This document shows, in pieces, positions 1 to 13,471 of a stretch of 64,000 bases of DNA; position 1 is the stretch's first letter, and every line of letters begins with the position of its first letter. Made by a program: the position numbers and the translations under genes. Source of the stretch: Aquila chrysaetos chrysaetos (taxonomy: Eukaryota; Chordata; Aves; Accipitriformes; Accipitridae). The DNA lies in contig NC_044006.1 in the NCBI RefSeq assembly GCF_900496995.4, forward strand, positions 43,609,620-43,673,619, given 5' to 3'. The notes beneath the pieces were generated by a model. That model was not told the origin of the DNA. It saw only the letters and a list, made by a program, of their open reading frames with translations, and searched no databases.

Positions 1-2189
1 TTCCAATTTCCTGAAAGGTCCCGCCTTTTGGTTCAGTAATGAAATCTATTTTTCATAGTTTGGCCTTTCCGAGTTATCTGATTGGTTTCATTCTTCGCAT
101 TTGTTAAAAAAAAATATTTTTTTTTTTTTTTTCGCTTTCTTTGAGGTTTTGCAGAGTGATCGTGCAGTTGGATGGACAGAGAGGTGTATTTACATGCATA
201 CAGAGCCTTCAGGTTTATTAATCCCGGGATACTCGGACTTAACTTCATACGGGGCAAATCTTTTCTTCTGGAATCAGCAATACCGGTTTGTCTTGAAATA
301 AGTTCCTCTGTCTCCAATATCAGATTGTCTTTTCTTAGGGTTATTAAGGAATCAAATTTAAAATTAGCAACAGATACTAATTAATTTAATTACCTTAATT
401 TATGCATGTCTCGCAAATATAGGCAAGCTGTAAGCAGTAAACAGTTGACATAACTGGCAGTATATAAAGATATCTTCTATAATTATGATAAGATAAAATA
501 TATATATAAATACATATATAAATATTTGTGTCCTCTCCAAAGAACTGAGATCTGTACTGACTTCATGGACAGAAAGATGCCTGCCACGCGTTGTCTGAAC
601 AGAAATGTCACGGGGGCTGAGCTTTCTGAATGTTGTCTGTTTGCAGATGTTAAATGGATGGCTTGGGTGGTGTCCTTCTTAAATGGATTGCCGGTCTCAC
701 TACAATGCAGAGGCCAGGGACCACTACCAGTGACATGATGTTTGCTGGCAGGAGGTGTCTGTTCCCACCCTTAGGGCACCTCTCTGGAGGACAAAACCGA
801 ACCCAAAGCCTGTAATCCCTCTAGGGATGCCTTGCTTGTTTTGGACTTTAGGCATTCTGCTTTATAGGTATACCAGAGAGCTTTACACTCAGCTTTTTGT
901 CTAAGAAACATGTGAAGGCCAACTTAAAGGAAGGTATAAATACTAAGGACAACTAGAGGTGATACCAAACACTATTTTTCTAGGAGGATTTATATTTATT
1001 TATAGCTTTCTAGCCAGTATTTTCCTGCCTCAACACAATCCTCTCAAGTACACTTACGGGACTGCATGGGTTGCATTTTAGAGTGTTTATCTGTCTTATC
1101 TTTTGACATTGGCACAGATGTGTCTAACTCTGATTTCTGTGCAGAACCATTAGGAGCCAGCGTAGTCTGGGTATGCGTCTTTCATAGCGTAATAACTCCC
1201 CTGTTGTCCATACTGCTATTCTGTAGTACTTCTGCCATTTTCGTGTTTTGTATGTCTCGGAGCTGCTTGAGCTTCCTTCCCTCTCAGAGTATCTTGTACT
1301 GTTTTATGGCTTGTGTGGAAATTGTAGGAAGGGAGATCTGCTTTCTGTAGGTGTAATACACCTCTCATTTGTATAAGAAAAGTTTGTTTTCTTTGCTTTG
1401 GGGTAGAATTTAAAGTCAGGAGGAGGCAGCAGATAGTAAAAGCAGCTTTTTTAATGTTTAAAGGCCAAATTCTGTCCTGATCTTGTACCCTGTCTTCAGA
1501 TCTCATGGTTGAAGCCAAAGGGGATTGTACTGGCACAGTCAAATACAGAATATGCCCCACTACCCCTGCAATAAATAACAGCTGACACTGATAAACACAA
1601 TACCGTATTTCTTCAAAGGGCTTACCAGACATTAACTAATTAATCCGATAGTGCTTTTATTTAATGAGGTCTGAGTACCAGCATGCTCACGGAAGAAGCC
1701 TATTCTCTAAGCACTGCTTTCTGAAGAATACCACCTTTTGTTTTAAGCGGCACACGCAATAGTATTTTATTGATTACTGTTTTTCTCCTACAGTGCCGCA
1801 GGGTTTTCGCGTAGCAACATGCTGGAGAACCAGCTTTACCTTGCATTGTGTTAGGTGCCGTGACGCGGTTTGCTAGTACTTGACATTTCCATTTAAATCG
1901 TGTTTAAAACTCCACGAATTCTCACAGAAATAGAGAAAAGAAAGAAGTAACTAAGAAAACCATCAGTCTTAGGAAAAGGTATCCTGTCTCTTGTCTCAGG
2001 GTGGCTCAGTTTGCTGCAGTGTGTTGAGTATTTTAGCATAGTAGCTTGGACGCTTGAAATACAGCTAGATTTAGCTGAGCTTTGGCTCCAGGCTGAATCT
2101 TTTGTCCTTCCTGGGCGCTGCCTAGGCCTGCGAGGTTTGCTCTCTCCCTGGCACACAGCCCTTGCCTGACACCGAAAGCAACCCCCCGA
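1..2189. other. Unassigned intergenic DNA
   Basis: AT-rich with a T16 tract at 117-132 and the AT tract at 497-524. The longest ORF (138 codons, minus, 1216-1632) has no family resemblance. No gene seen. Confidence 0.6.
497..524. repeat. AT-rich (TA)n-like tract
   Basis: AAATATATATATAAATACAT and similar AT dinucleotide runs. Not treated as a TATA box, because no gene follows. Confidence 0.8.
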
Positions 2190-2520
2190 GGCTGCCTGCA
2201 GCCCTTTGGGGCTCAGCAACCTCGTCACCCCGCCGACTGCCGCCGTCTGAACAATCCTCGGCCCTGGTGAGAGCGATGCAGCTGCCTGGGGTGGGAAACG
2301 GCCACGGCCCATGGTGGGGTGCCAGCCGGCGTCTGTCCGACCGCGGGGCCGGCTTCACATCCTGCTCCAGGCGATGGTTTCGCAGCCGGGCGAGGGGCGG
2401 ACGCGCTGCACGCAGCAGGAAAGGCGGCTCGGTAAGCATCCGTTTTTACAGATCGCTCAGAGTCACGTTTTTATCTGTGCACGCAGAGCTGCGGTTATCG
2501 GCCGTCGCCTCCAAATAACT
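2190..2520. promoter_or_regulatory. Orphan CpG-rich patch far upstream of RAPGEF5
   Basis: Roughly 330 bases with about two dozen CpGs counted by eye, in a CpG-poor neighbourhood. Several GC-rich runs occur (for example CCGACCGCGGGGCCGG near 2337). A splice-donor-like CTCG|GTAAGC lies at 2431/2432 on +. Possibilities are a distal or alternative promoter, the first exon of a non-coding RNA, or an unmethylated enhancer. The open frames crossing it on both strands match no family I know. Confidence 0.4.
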
Positions 2521-5500
2521 TGGGAACAAGACAGATTGGAGGCTTTCACCAGACGAGTTAAATCACGCGTCAGATCTGTTGGGATTCTGCTCATTTAACA
2601 GCCAAGGTTTGGTTTATGGGGTTGCAGTGCCACTGACACACCTCGTGATTTATAGTTACAAAAGACCACTGAACTGCTAAGCTTTTTAAAAGCTTTGTAA
2701 ATGTGTAATATGGGGAAGATTGATTAAGAATATGGTTTTGGATGCAAGCGGCATCACATACTCTGATTGTATATTAGCCAATTACAGGTTATCCTTATTT
2801 CTCCTAGCCCCTCATATCATGAATTCTCTAGCAGGCTTCTTTCTGGTATGTCAAATGTGTTGTCAGGTCTTGTTTTGGCTTGAGCAGTTATATTTTCATA
2901 TGATGGTTTTAGTGTTTGTCCCAAGTGCCTTAGCAGGATGCAACAGGTCCTACTTCTTCTCCCTAATCCCTACTCCTTTTTGCTTCCTTTACACTGAATT
3001 TGTACTGACTAAAGGTGGCTGGTTAACAGTCACATATACCAGAAATTTCTGTTTACCTATATCATACTTACTGCCCCTGAACTGCACCACTGTCAGGTTC
3101 CCCAAACTGCCCTTTATATGTTCTCAAGGCCATAACTCAAAGCAAAGACAAGGAGAGAAAGGGATTTCTGTCCATTTTCCTCTTTTCTGAATTGTCCAGT
3201 TTGGCGTGTGTGTGATAGGAGTGGACCCATGGATCGCAGGTGTCAGTGCTGGGGCCCCTGCACCTCCACTGTATGAAATTTGCCCCTTTACTCCAAAGCA
3301 GGGTTAGTCTGGTTCTTCAGATGAATGCCCCCAGTCATTGATTTGGGCTTTTGCATTCCCAGCAAGGCTTGAAGTACATTTTCCTCTCTGTGCACCTGGA
3401 TCACAGCACCTGGTTAAGTTTCCTCTGAAAGCAAATTATTCCATGCCCAACAAAGCCCCCACCCCCTGCCAACCACCACTGAAATGTGCCCCGCAAGGAT
3501 GAATGTGGGGCCGTGCAGCTGCTCTGTGCTACAACCACAGCCCGAAACACAGACATGCAGATCCAGCCAAGGGAGCCTAAACAATATTGGGTTTATGCTA
3601 AATACAAGCAGCAGATTTTGTCAGGCTGAGGATAAAGCTGGCCTGAAATCACCAACCTATTTCTGCTGGACTAACCTCCACATCTCACAGCTAGCCAGGC
3701 TGCCATTTCCCTTCTCGTAAAGGCTTCCTTATTAAGTGTGAAGCACATGTGTTAGGAATATGGGATTTCCAAGTGAATATTTGAAGAGAAACCAAGGGAA
3801 CTAGAGCAAACACCGAGCTGCCTTCTTGCATGTACTGGAGAGCTGTGTCTCCTGCTTCTTCAAGCCATGGGGACAGCCCCTGACCACAGGGCAGTGTTTC
3901 CCTTGTGAACACGCCTTTCCCCTTTCCTCTTTTGCAGGATGGTGTTTTGGGCGCAAAAATTGCCTAAGCTGCTTAGCAGAAGCGCAGCAGCTCCTCCGCC
4001 ACCGGGGACTGCAGGTCCTTCATCATCTCTGTGTTGGTGGCCTTGAAAAGTCTTAAGACAGCCCCAGTCTTGCACTCCGTGACAGAGACCTGACCTGCCT
4101 TGGGAAGGAAATAATCACAAGGTCTGCTCTGCCCTTGTCCGGTTTGGAGCCAAAGATGTCACTTCACCACAAAAGCGGAGAGGAAGAGGAAGGGGGAATG
4201 ACCTCACCCAGCCGCAGCAGAGAGCACAAAGGGGATGAAACTGTGGGGACAAGCTCAGCTGCTCTGGGAACTTCCCTTCCCCGGCCTTTCTGAAGGCGTC
4301 ATTGCTATCTCCAACCAACCAAGCAATCTTCTGTCTGACGCCTCCTGTCCGTGTCCGGTCACCCGCCCAGTCTGGCCCAGTCCCCGCTCTGCCGGCGCAG
4401 CCTTCCCTCGGCAGAGGGACACCTGGACCTGTGCAATGTACCTCCCTGGCTCCCTCCCAACCGCTCCTCTTCCATGTCCTGGCACCGGCCGCCTTCCCTG
4501 GCACGTGCCAGCCTTTGCTGCACCTGCCAATGTTCTGCCCGGGTACAGTTCAGGGGCTCTCCTTGGGTAGCAGTCTTGGATATGACTGAGTCTTGGGCTA
4601 GTCGTGAGTCCGTCCACCTGTTTTTCACTGGAAGGTGGAAGATATCTTGGGGAAGGGCTGGTATAACACAGTCTGTATCACACATACGTTACTGGAGGTA
4701 AGACAACTCCCAAAGAATCCAGATGTTCTGTGCCTTTTTAAAATTGACTGCTACGTAATGAATGAAAACTAGGCTTATTCAGTTTTTACAAACTTCCAAT
4801 TTCCTTTGATGTAGGCAAAAAAAAAAAAAAGTAAAGGCTTGGTATTGGCAAAACTAATATCAGAATAATGCATTCTACATCCAAAGGAATTAGAAACAGC
4901 TAATAGGTGAGCTACAGACACATGCACGTGCTTTAGTTGTGAAGGAGACCATCCCTTTGGATATTTGCTGCCTATTTTATGCCCGTGGATTTCCTTGTTT
5001 CCTTGATTCTGTTAACCTCCCAAGGTGTGTGAATGTTGGCAGCTATCAGGTGTGTAAATACCAGGAGATGAGATCAGTTTTAACTCGGGAAACTAGGAGT
5101 GGGAAGTGAAATTACTTCCCTCCCTCAATAGTGAAAAGGTTTGGGTCTTATTTTTACTGGAACTAATTAGCTTAGCTAATTAGAGACTGGTTTTGGTTTG
5201 TCTTGCTTGTGCATTAGTCATCTAATGGGAATAAGAGCAGAGAGCCCAGGGAGCAGAAAGACTTATCAAATTCTTTTATAATATCTCAATTGGCTTGTCT
5301 TTAACACACGGTGTGCAAAAAGGTATGACAGCAAAAGTATGATGAAGTATGATCAGTGATCTAAGACTCAGCAGTCATTTGCAAATTGCAGTTACTAAAT
5401 CTTTGGTAGTAGAGGGTTTGGCTTTGGTAAATACTAAGATAAATTCAGGTACAGTTTCCAAGGTATTTTCATACTGTGAGGTCAGCTACCATAACTTGCA

Positions 5501-8315
5501 ATGTTACAACTGTTTTTTTTCTCTTCCTCCATCCCTTCCCTACTGCAGAGGAAAATTCTTTTTGAAGTCTTAGGACAGAGCGCTTCAAAGCAAAATTATA
5601 ACTTTAAACGTAAAGTTCCTGCAACCTGAATATCCCTGTGTCTTCTGAAGGTGAAGAATTCTAATGCTATCATCACTAAGAAGATGATAAAAAATAATAA
5701 TGAGGGTGTCAGTCTCATTAGCTTTTTTAGAAGACTGATGAGAGAAATTGCAGAGTGAAGCAGTTAAAAGTTGGAATAAAAATACATTTATTACCTTTTT
5801 GAAATCAATGCATGTTCCAGAAATGTTCAGCAATAGGCAGCGTGCTTTGAACAGAGCACTCTGCTGATAGATTTCTAAACCTACTGAACTGGAATTTAAA
5901 TGTGAATATGCATGTGTCAAGCTCCAATAGGTGCCTCTAATAGCTAGAAAGGAATTGATAAAGTTCATCCTCAAACATCACAAAAACCCCTAATCTGTAT
6001 TTTCCCAAACACTGATCCGGACCCTCTGTGTAGTTTGATCCAGCATCAGGTGAGGTTTCATCCTCTCCTAAGAGGCAGTGGAGGAAGTTGAAACAAGTAT
6101 TGTAATGTATTCATTCATCAGCAAAGTGCCTACAAAAATATTTGGAGCATAAGAATCCTTTTCTAAGCTAAGCCTATTGCTATCAATAAGTGCTTTGAGG
6201 CTGCCGTTTCACTCTTGCTTTCCATTCCAGCTTCTCCATTTAGATTGTGTCAAAAGATAAAATTTTATGTGGCCTTTCTCCTGGCCACTTCTATCTCTCC
6301 TTCACCTCACCTAACCTTCATGTAAGAATAGATATATTAGATACTAGAAAACTCGTATTTTGCTTCCAATTTCATTTAATCCTATGCTTAATGATGTTGA
6401 AAATTCACAGAACCTCTAGAGATCTCTTGGGTTCCAGGCTCTACGTTTACAGTTTGCATGAAGGTAAAATCACATGGGAAATACTCAGGAAAATGGGGTA
6501 TTTTCTCTGCCATAGAAAACACCTTCCTCTGATAGCTGCAGAATCCTTGATTAGTCTTTGTCTCTCACATCCTCTTTTAGGGATGTTATCTGTGTCTGGG
6601 TGGTGTATTTGCAGCAGGCTCCAGCCAGTGATTTATTTCTTACTGACTGTCAAAGAGGAAGGATTATATCAAGATGCTGATTGCTGAACTGTCCTGATTG
6701 CTTCATTACTGGCATTTTGGAGAGAGCTGGGAGAGGAAGCCTGGGTACTGGTAGTCTCAGGATTGACACTCTCTAAACACGCTGAAAAAGATAGAGGGGA
6801 GAGAGAGGGATTTTCCTGCAGTGCAATAGGAATTTGGCAGTTCCTCTGGCAACAAACTGCTGTTGAAGGGGTTTGCATCATCTGAAGGATCTGTGTCCTT
6901 GAGACCGGGAGGCCAGAAGTCGCTCCCAGCTCTGTCCTCAGTCCAAGCTGTGCGATGCTAGTGAAAGGCTTGGAGGGCATGCAAAGCAGAAAGCCTCCTC
7001 ACAAGTTCTGCTCTTTCCAGCCAAGTGCATCCATACCTATTTTTTGCCAGCCGGGTGACTGTGGGCATGGTATTCTAACTCAGGAGACCACAGTTCAGGT
7101 TGCAGGTTCAGGTTGCAATTGCCTCCCTGGAGGTGTTTAGCGCTACTGAGCCTTTGGGTGCTGCAAAATATCTCTAGAGGTCTAAGTGTCCCTGTTACCC
7201 AGAAAAAGGCTGTCACCTGTGTAAAAGGCATGGCTAGACCCCCGCTGCAACACTGCAGGTGCGGAGAGGGAATGGTTTTGTGGGGCCTCAGGACTGTGGC
7301 AACACAAGTTGTGCCCACTGAAGGATGAGGAGAGCTTCCCTGTTTATCGCCATCAGATGAGTGCATGGGGTTTTTCACCTGCCATCTGCTGAATGTGGGA
7401 ATCTTCATGCCATCAGCTCTGTGCTCACATGCTGGTGGCTTAAAATCTGCTTCCCCATGTAGGGCCGAGTTTCTCCTCAGCATGCACGCCTAGAAATAAA
7501 AAAACAGCCATATAGCAATTTTATTCTATACTTCTATGCAAATTAATGACACGATTTATCAGACACTCTCCAGGGCTAAATTCTCCAGCTAAACCCAGCC
7601 AGTTTGGGGGACCAGGGAATGTGTGGGCAGGACTAAGAATGGGTTCAGAAGGTAAGGTCTCCTTCTCAGGCCTGGGAAGGTGGGAGAAGAGCTGTCGAAC
7701 AAGTGTAATGATGGTGGAACTGTTCCCACGATGTGGGCAGCAGTGGAAGGAAGAGGAGCCTGCTGGGCTTTTGACATCTATTTTTGGAACTGGCTGTAAT
7801 TTTAACTGCCTTCAGCACAGCTCAGGCTCCTGTCTTGAACGATCTGTTCCTTCACAACAGGAGGAAAGGATTGCTCTGCCCACTATAACATATCTAGTGC
7901 AAAATTTTTTGGAGGTAGCGTTTTGATTAGAGACAACCACAATGGATGAATTATTTCTCCCTTTTCTTTGATGTGAAGATATTTAAATGTACATCTTGTC
8001 CAACTAGAACTGACCTGGGGTCATTCAGATGAGGGTTACTAATGTAATGCCGTCACTTTTAAGTCTAGCAATACCCGTAGTGACACAGCCATGGCTCAGC
8101 ATCAGCATTCCCTCTCTAAACACGCCTGTTTTCAAGTATTTATGTAACTGCTGCTGGAATTTCCTCCTAACTGGTTGACACTTGTCAGATCTATTGAAAC
8201 CATTTCAGCAAATCAGGAGAAAAAAAAATTTCTGTTGCCTAGAATGGAAAAATCTTTTTTTAAGGTTTTGGTTTTGTTTTTGTTTTTTAAGAGAAAACTG
8301 AAAATGGTTATGGCT
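2521..8315. other. Unassigned intergenic DNA
   Basis: No supported gene. A 156-codon Phe/Leu-rich ORF at 2720-3190 reads as translated T-rich DNA. A moderately GC-rich block at about 4090-4620 has overlapping ORFs on both strands but no motif. A homeodomain-type palindrome lies at 5163-5183 and an A14 run at 4817-4830. Confidence 0.6.
5163..5183. promoter_or_regulatory. Near-perfect palindrome with two TAATTA homeodomain cores
   Basis: CTAATTAGCT, one base, AGCTAATTAG. TAATTA is the core bound by many homeodomain proteins. A binding function is inference only. Confidence 0.4.
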
Positions 8316-8435
8316 GAAGAGGTTGCCCAGAGAAGCTGGGGACCCAACTGGGCAAAGCCATAAGAAACCTCTGCAGGAGGCTGTGTAGGTGCCTCCCAAG
8401 GTCCCTTTCAGCCTCAGTGGTTCTGTGATTGTACG
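8316..8435 (+). mobile_element. CR1 LINE 3' end fragment
   Basis: AGGTTGCCCAGAGAAGCTG near the left side, and AAGGTCCCTTTCAGCCTC followed by TTCTGTGATTGTA at the right, match the 3' untranslated end of avian CR1, sense on +. About 120 bases, 5'-truncated, as is normal for CR1. Confidence 0.85.
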
Positions 8436-11400
8436 AACTCTGAATGTTGGCAATGTGATGGTTATGTGCTCTCGAAAAATTGTTTTAGATATACAGCACT
8501 GGGGATAACGATGCCTGCTCAAGATTGGCAGTATGTCAAATGCTTGAGGTGAGACAGGATATTTATTTGCAACCTCCACACCATGCTGGAAGGAGCTAGT
8601 TTTTGATGGTAGTGCTGTACATCTGTCAAATCCTACCACGTTGTTTACTGTGAGTATGTAGTGCATGTGTACATTGCAGTACACGTCTACAATATATATT
8701 CATAAAGTATGCAGCATGCTCTTAATAGAGTAATGTTCCTGTAGGCATTATCTGAACTCATACGGATGTGACAAGCTGCTCATGATGCTGTGGATCTCCC
8801 TCTCCCCATCCCTCCAGCAGAGCCTGCAGGGTGCCACAGAAATGGCCAGGAAATATTGTCAGTGGACAAAGTTCTACTTTTTCAGAGGAATTGTGCCCAT
8901 GTTTGCCAGGATTCAGTTTGTCAAAAGGTGTAGTAAACACTAAATATCATGGTGGCTATTTACTAGGTAGTATGCAGAGGGAGATAGTAAAAGCCATGCA
9001 CACCAAGTGAGAAGGCTGTTGTGCAAGCCAGTAAACAGCAGCATATATACCAAGCATTGATGCTAGGTTAGTGGTTTGGCTCGGTGGACCTTCAGATTTG
9101 AGCTACCTCATCTCCCTCTCAAACACCTTCCTCCTGGAGTGATGTTTGACTGTCCACTTGGAATGAGTTGTATGGAGGAAAAGCCTGTGTTTCTCTATGC
9201 TCATGCTCCCATTGCAAGGTATCCCATTGGCTTCTTGGCTCCAGCTTCTTTGGAAAGGTGTCATCTTTCTAGTGGTGGCTGCTACTTGCTAGTGATTGCT
9301 GCTGGAACAGCTGCTCTCCAAGCACCCCTGCAACCACCATTTCGTTTTCATGCATGTTCCTGCCATGTCTGCCTAAAATGAATGCTGAGCAGCCAGTTAG
9401 AGCATCAGCAAAAGTCTGTGAATGTCAGTGCTGCAATATTCAGTTGCCTGCATGAAATGAAACAATAATTTTGAATACGTGAACCTTCTTCTGTGGTTTA
9501 CTTGACACAGCATCAGTATTGGCTCGGTTCTGCTGTTGTTGCCTTCTAACGTGATTCTGTGCCGTGTGAAATTATGAAGTCAGGTCCACAGAGTATAACC
9601 TCAGCAGCAATTTGCAAGACCGGGTCCCAACTAAACCATAAAAATTCCCTTCCATTTCTTCGCTTCCTCTTTCACATGCCTTTCCAACCACAACTTCTTC
9701 TCGTGTGTACCTTCACTAAGACAGGCAATGTGCTGTTCTAATAATTCTTTATTCTAGTCTGGTTCTTATGCTGCCCACATCAGTATGGTGTCTAACTATC
9801 ACATACAGATTTGAGGGGAGAAGACTGAAAAAAATGAGAAAAACAGCCCTGCTAATTAACATTCCTCTAGTGATGGAAGGGAGAGAAATTGTTCTGTTGG
9901 CATTTAATTTTTTAAAAGCACTCAGTGTAAAGGTTTTGGGAGGAACTTTCTAAATACTTTGCTTAATAAAGCAGCAATTATGTTAAAATGAGAATAGACA
10001 ATGATTGTGGAGACAATGGAGTGTGATTTCTGGAAAAAAAATAAAAACACTGTGCAAACTCAAGTCTGCTAATGTCAAAGAGAGAATGGCATCGATGCAG
10101 GATTGATAAACTACACTCAAGGAAAGTAAAATGCCAGGTAATGGCCATCTGCCAGTCACTGTAGATTAAAAGATACTGTTTTCTTGTCTTTTGAAGTTGG
10201 AACAGAATGAAAGATGTTTTACTGAGCAAGATTATAGGAAAGGACATTCCAGATAGCGAGCCCTTAATCTGGTAGATACGGAAATCAAAAGGGGGGGGGG
10301 GGGGGTATCCATCTATCTGCCTGTATGTATGGTAGTCATTCCTCAGCTGTGCAGTCCAAATTTGGGGTGAATTAGCATGAGAAGATGAGAATGGAGGATG
10401 ACTGTGGGAAGTAGCTATGGCATGTAGCTTCCCAACACTGTGGTGGTTCTTTGTTGTTAATTTTCAGAGAAGGAAATGAGATTTCAGTGATTGGGCAGAA
10501 ACTATGTAGACAAGATTAAAACAAATTGTGATTCAACATATTCAGTGCTATTTTTAACAGCTTTTCTTGTGTCTTATTGTAATATTCCAAATAAACACAA
10601 ACCGAGAAAGAGAGAGAAAACATCTTTTCTCTTATTACAAACTTCTACAATTACCAGTAGCAAAACAAAGACTTCATTTCAGTAGCACCTAGAAATCATG
10701 AATGAACTTTGATCCTAGCTCTGTTCTTCAGTACAAGCCTTCACAGGAACATCCAGTACTGATACACGTTACCAATTTCTTCTGAACACAGAGAAACAGG
10801 CTGAAATAAAATAGGATACAGAATGTACAAAGACAGCACAGGAAGAAGTGTAGCATACTGCAACATGATGTTGGAAATATTTTTATCATAGCTGTACATC
10901 TAGTTCTCAAAAAAAAAAAAACCTCTAGTGCATTTTTCCCTTAAATTTGTATTTAAAAACCTGATTAGATTCAATGACTTCTGGTTCAGACAAAAGAACT
11001 GGAAGAGAAAAACCAGCATACATAAGAGAATATGGGGTATTACCTTTTCAGTTTTAATAAAGTCACTGGCAGCTTCAAGAAGCAATGATAAAAAATTATT
11101 CTAAGCACAATTTAAATCTCATATCTGATGCCAGGTAAAAACAAAGCAACAACGGAGACACTAAAATATGCTAGGTTAAAGTATAAGGAAATGAGGGCTT
11201 TTCCCTGCTCTACCCATGAGTCTATAATTGGAGTTTATACCTAAATAATACAATGAAGGGTGCTTAGAGGTAGCATTGGTATTTATAAAACTCAAAAATG
11301 TGTAGGGAAGGATTCCACACTGGAAGAGTATAGGACAGCAAGATCTGACTGAACAGAGCCAGGCTTGCCTGCACAGAGATAAAAACAAATATTTGGACGA

Positions 11401-13471
11401 TGGTACTGCAGCTTTTGTATTATTAAACATACCTACCATTTAGAAAAAAACCCTCTCTTCCATGTTGGAGGAGTCTGTTCTTCCTAGGGAATCCAGCTGA
11501 GTTTACTTCAATGTCTTCCCTGAATCTTGTCAGGGCAGATTTTTCTGTTACTATTGTTTGCAGCGAGCATGGGACGTTATGTTGTGGAGGGGGTAGACGT
11601 ATCCTTTGAAGCCTCCTTTTTTGTTGTTTTTGGGCTTGAGGGGGTTGCTTTGAAGGCTGGTGCTAATATGTCTGTGAGCACGCACCCTTGTGAGCTGCAT
11701 TGATCTGAGTTAGTCTTGCTTGGGCTATATGAATATCAACAACTTAAGAAAAGAATGAAGCAATTCTTTCAACCCTCAGATGTCTGCATGAGGGTGAGGA
11801 ACTGCAGAGATGCCTCCTATGGTGTAGGGGATACTGTGCAAGAGGGAGGATTTGGGGAAACAAGGTAGTACTCGTATATCCTCTGCCTAGCGGTTAGTGG
11901 GGGGGACTTGTGCAGGTGACAAAATGGCTGGAGAGAAGCAAGAGAGCCGAGTAAGAAAGGAGCATGACTGACACCAGAGAATCCACTTCTCCGTGGCTGG
12001 GCAAACTGGTGCATGTCCATGAACCATCTCATGTCAAAGTCCCTGTGTGTCCTCAAGCCATGAGACGAGTACGCTGAAGGGCTGAAGGAACACCAGGAGG
12101 CATTCATCTGAGGAAGGCGGTCGTACCTTCCCAGGGGTACTTCCATGTGCTGCCTGTGAGAGAGTGCTGGCATGCAGCTGTGTCCCTGGGCGACACAGCA
12201 ATGTTGACCTTGGCCACCCTGGCTGGCTTGCTTCCCACCTTGGCTTGAGATTTGGGTTGCTTAACTATCCCCATGCTACCACCTGCCTGCTGCAGGACGG
12301 GTGATGTTGCAGAGCAGACAATGTAGTGTGGGCATAAGAGCTGTGCAGGGGCTATGTATAGAGGCCTTAGTGATCTCAAGAGCTACGTGTTTTCTACCCT
12401 TACAGGACTGTAGGGACCTTCATGTCTTGTGGTCCACTAGGAGACAGCATAAAGGCACCAACATCAATTCTCTTTCCCTTCTGTAGTTCGTCTGCACCAT
12501 ATCCAGCCCAAATACCAGGTGCAGCAAGGAGCACTGTGCCCTAACTGCAGAATTATTTCCTTCTGCCATTAAAAGAAATTTTAATGCATAGCAAGTTCCA
12601 TTGAAGTGCAAGTGAAGGGCCTGTTTCATAAAAGATTTAGGCACCGTCTCGGTGCATACTTTTGATTTGTACAGCAGGGAGCTTGCACTTGGGAAGAAAA
12701 AGGGGTGGGGGGAGGACTTTGCTGTAAATGACAGCCTTTTTTTCTTATTCATTTTGCATTCAAAAGCCCAAATATATTTTCGCTCTCTCTAGCCTTGATT
12801 TATGACCTTATAAAAATGAGATAGAATCAGCCCAGAAAGAAACAAAGGTTAGGTCTTCCCAGAGCCTCAAGCCTTTGTGTAAGTCCCTGAAGAACAGCTG
12901 TGCAAATTACATTTGTGGCTCTTAGATAAAGTGGAGACAGAAAGCAGTTTTTTCTAGCAGGATCTGGACAAGATTCCATTTTATTTTGTCATTTTGAATG
13001 CAGCTTTGATATTGTTTGCTGGTAATCACAGCCTTTAATGTTACCTTGCTAAAAATGGCTATTGCAGAACTCGCATCAATATGATATCAGTACAGGCAGA
13101 AAGAGAAACATCCTGTTTATGTGAATGTCCCTAACAAAAGAGTCAAGATCTAAACAGATAGAAGAGAATGCCAGTAACCATGAAACAAACTATGTGCCAG
13201 ATGTTAGTCATGTTGCTTAGAGCACTACAAGAAGTTGATCAGATATTATGCTGATGAGCACCGCTTACGAACCTGTAGAGAAGGGAAGCAATCGTTGTCA
13301 TTTGCATGATTAAAGGTTTGTGTAGTACTTCTACATCAAATCGTAAATAATTTCATTTCACCTGATTGTATGAATTAAAAGGTTATATTTTAAGGCATTC
13401 ACTTTCCTTTCTTTACAAATTCATATAAAGCATTTTAAAGTAGAAATTAGTTTTATTTTATAGATGAAAAG
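8436..13471. other. Unassigned intergenic DNA
   Basis: No gene seen. Contains the poly-G run at 10291 and an A13 run at 10909-10921. Confidence 0.6.
10291..10305 (+). repeat. Poly-G run (15 G)
   Basis: Fifteen consecutive G followed by TATCCATCTATCTGCC. Long pure G runs are rare, and the length may also be affected by sequencing error. Confidence 0.9.

Noticed and set aside
497..524. TATATA run as a promoter TATA box
   Set aside because: Simple AT repeat with no transcript or coding sequence following.
2720..3190. 156-codon plus-strand ORF with hydrophobic segments
   Set aside because: The Phe/Leu/Cys richness comes from T-rich DNA. No family resemblance, no promoter, no splice context.
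4115..4701. Cluster of overlapping ORFs on both strands (up to 129 codons)
   Set aside because: A moderately GC-rich block with few stops. No frame stands out and no motif was recognised.
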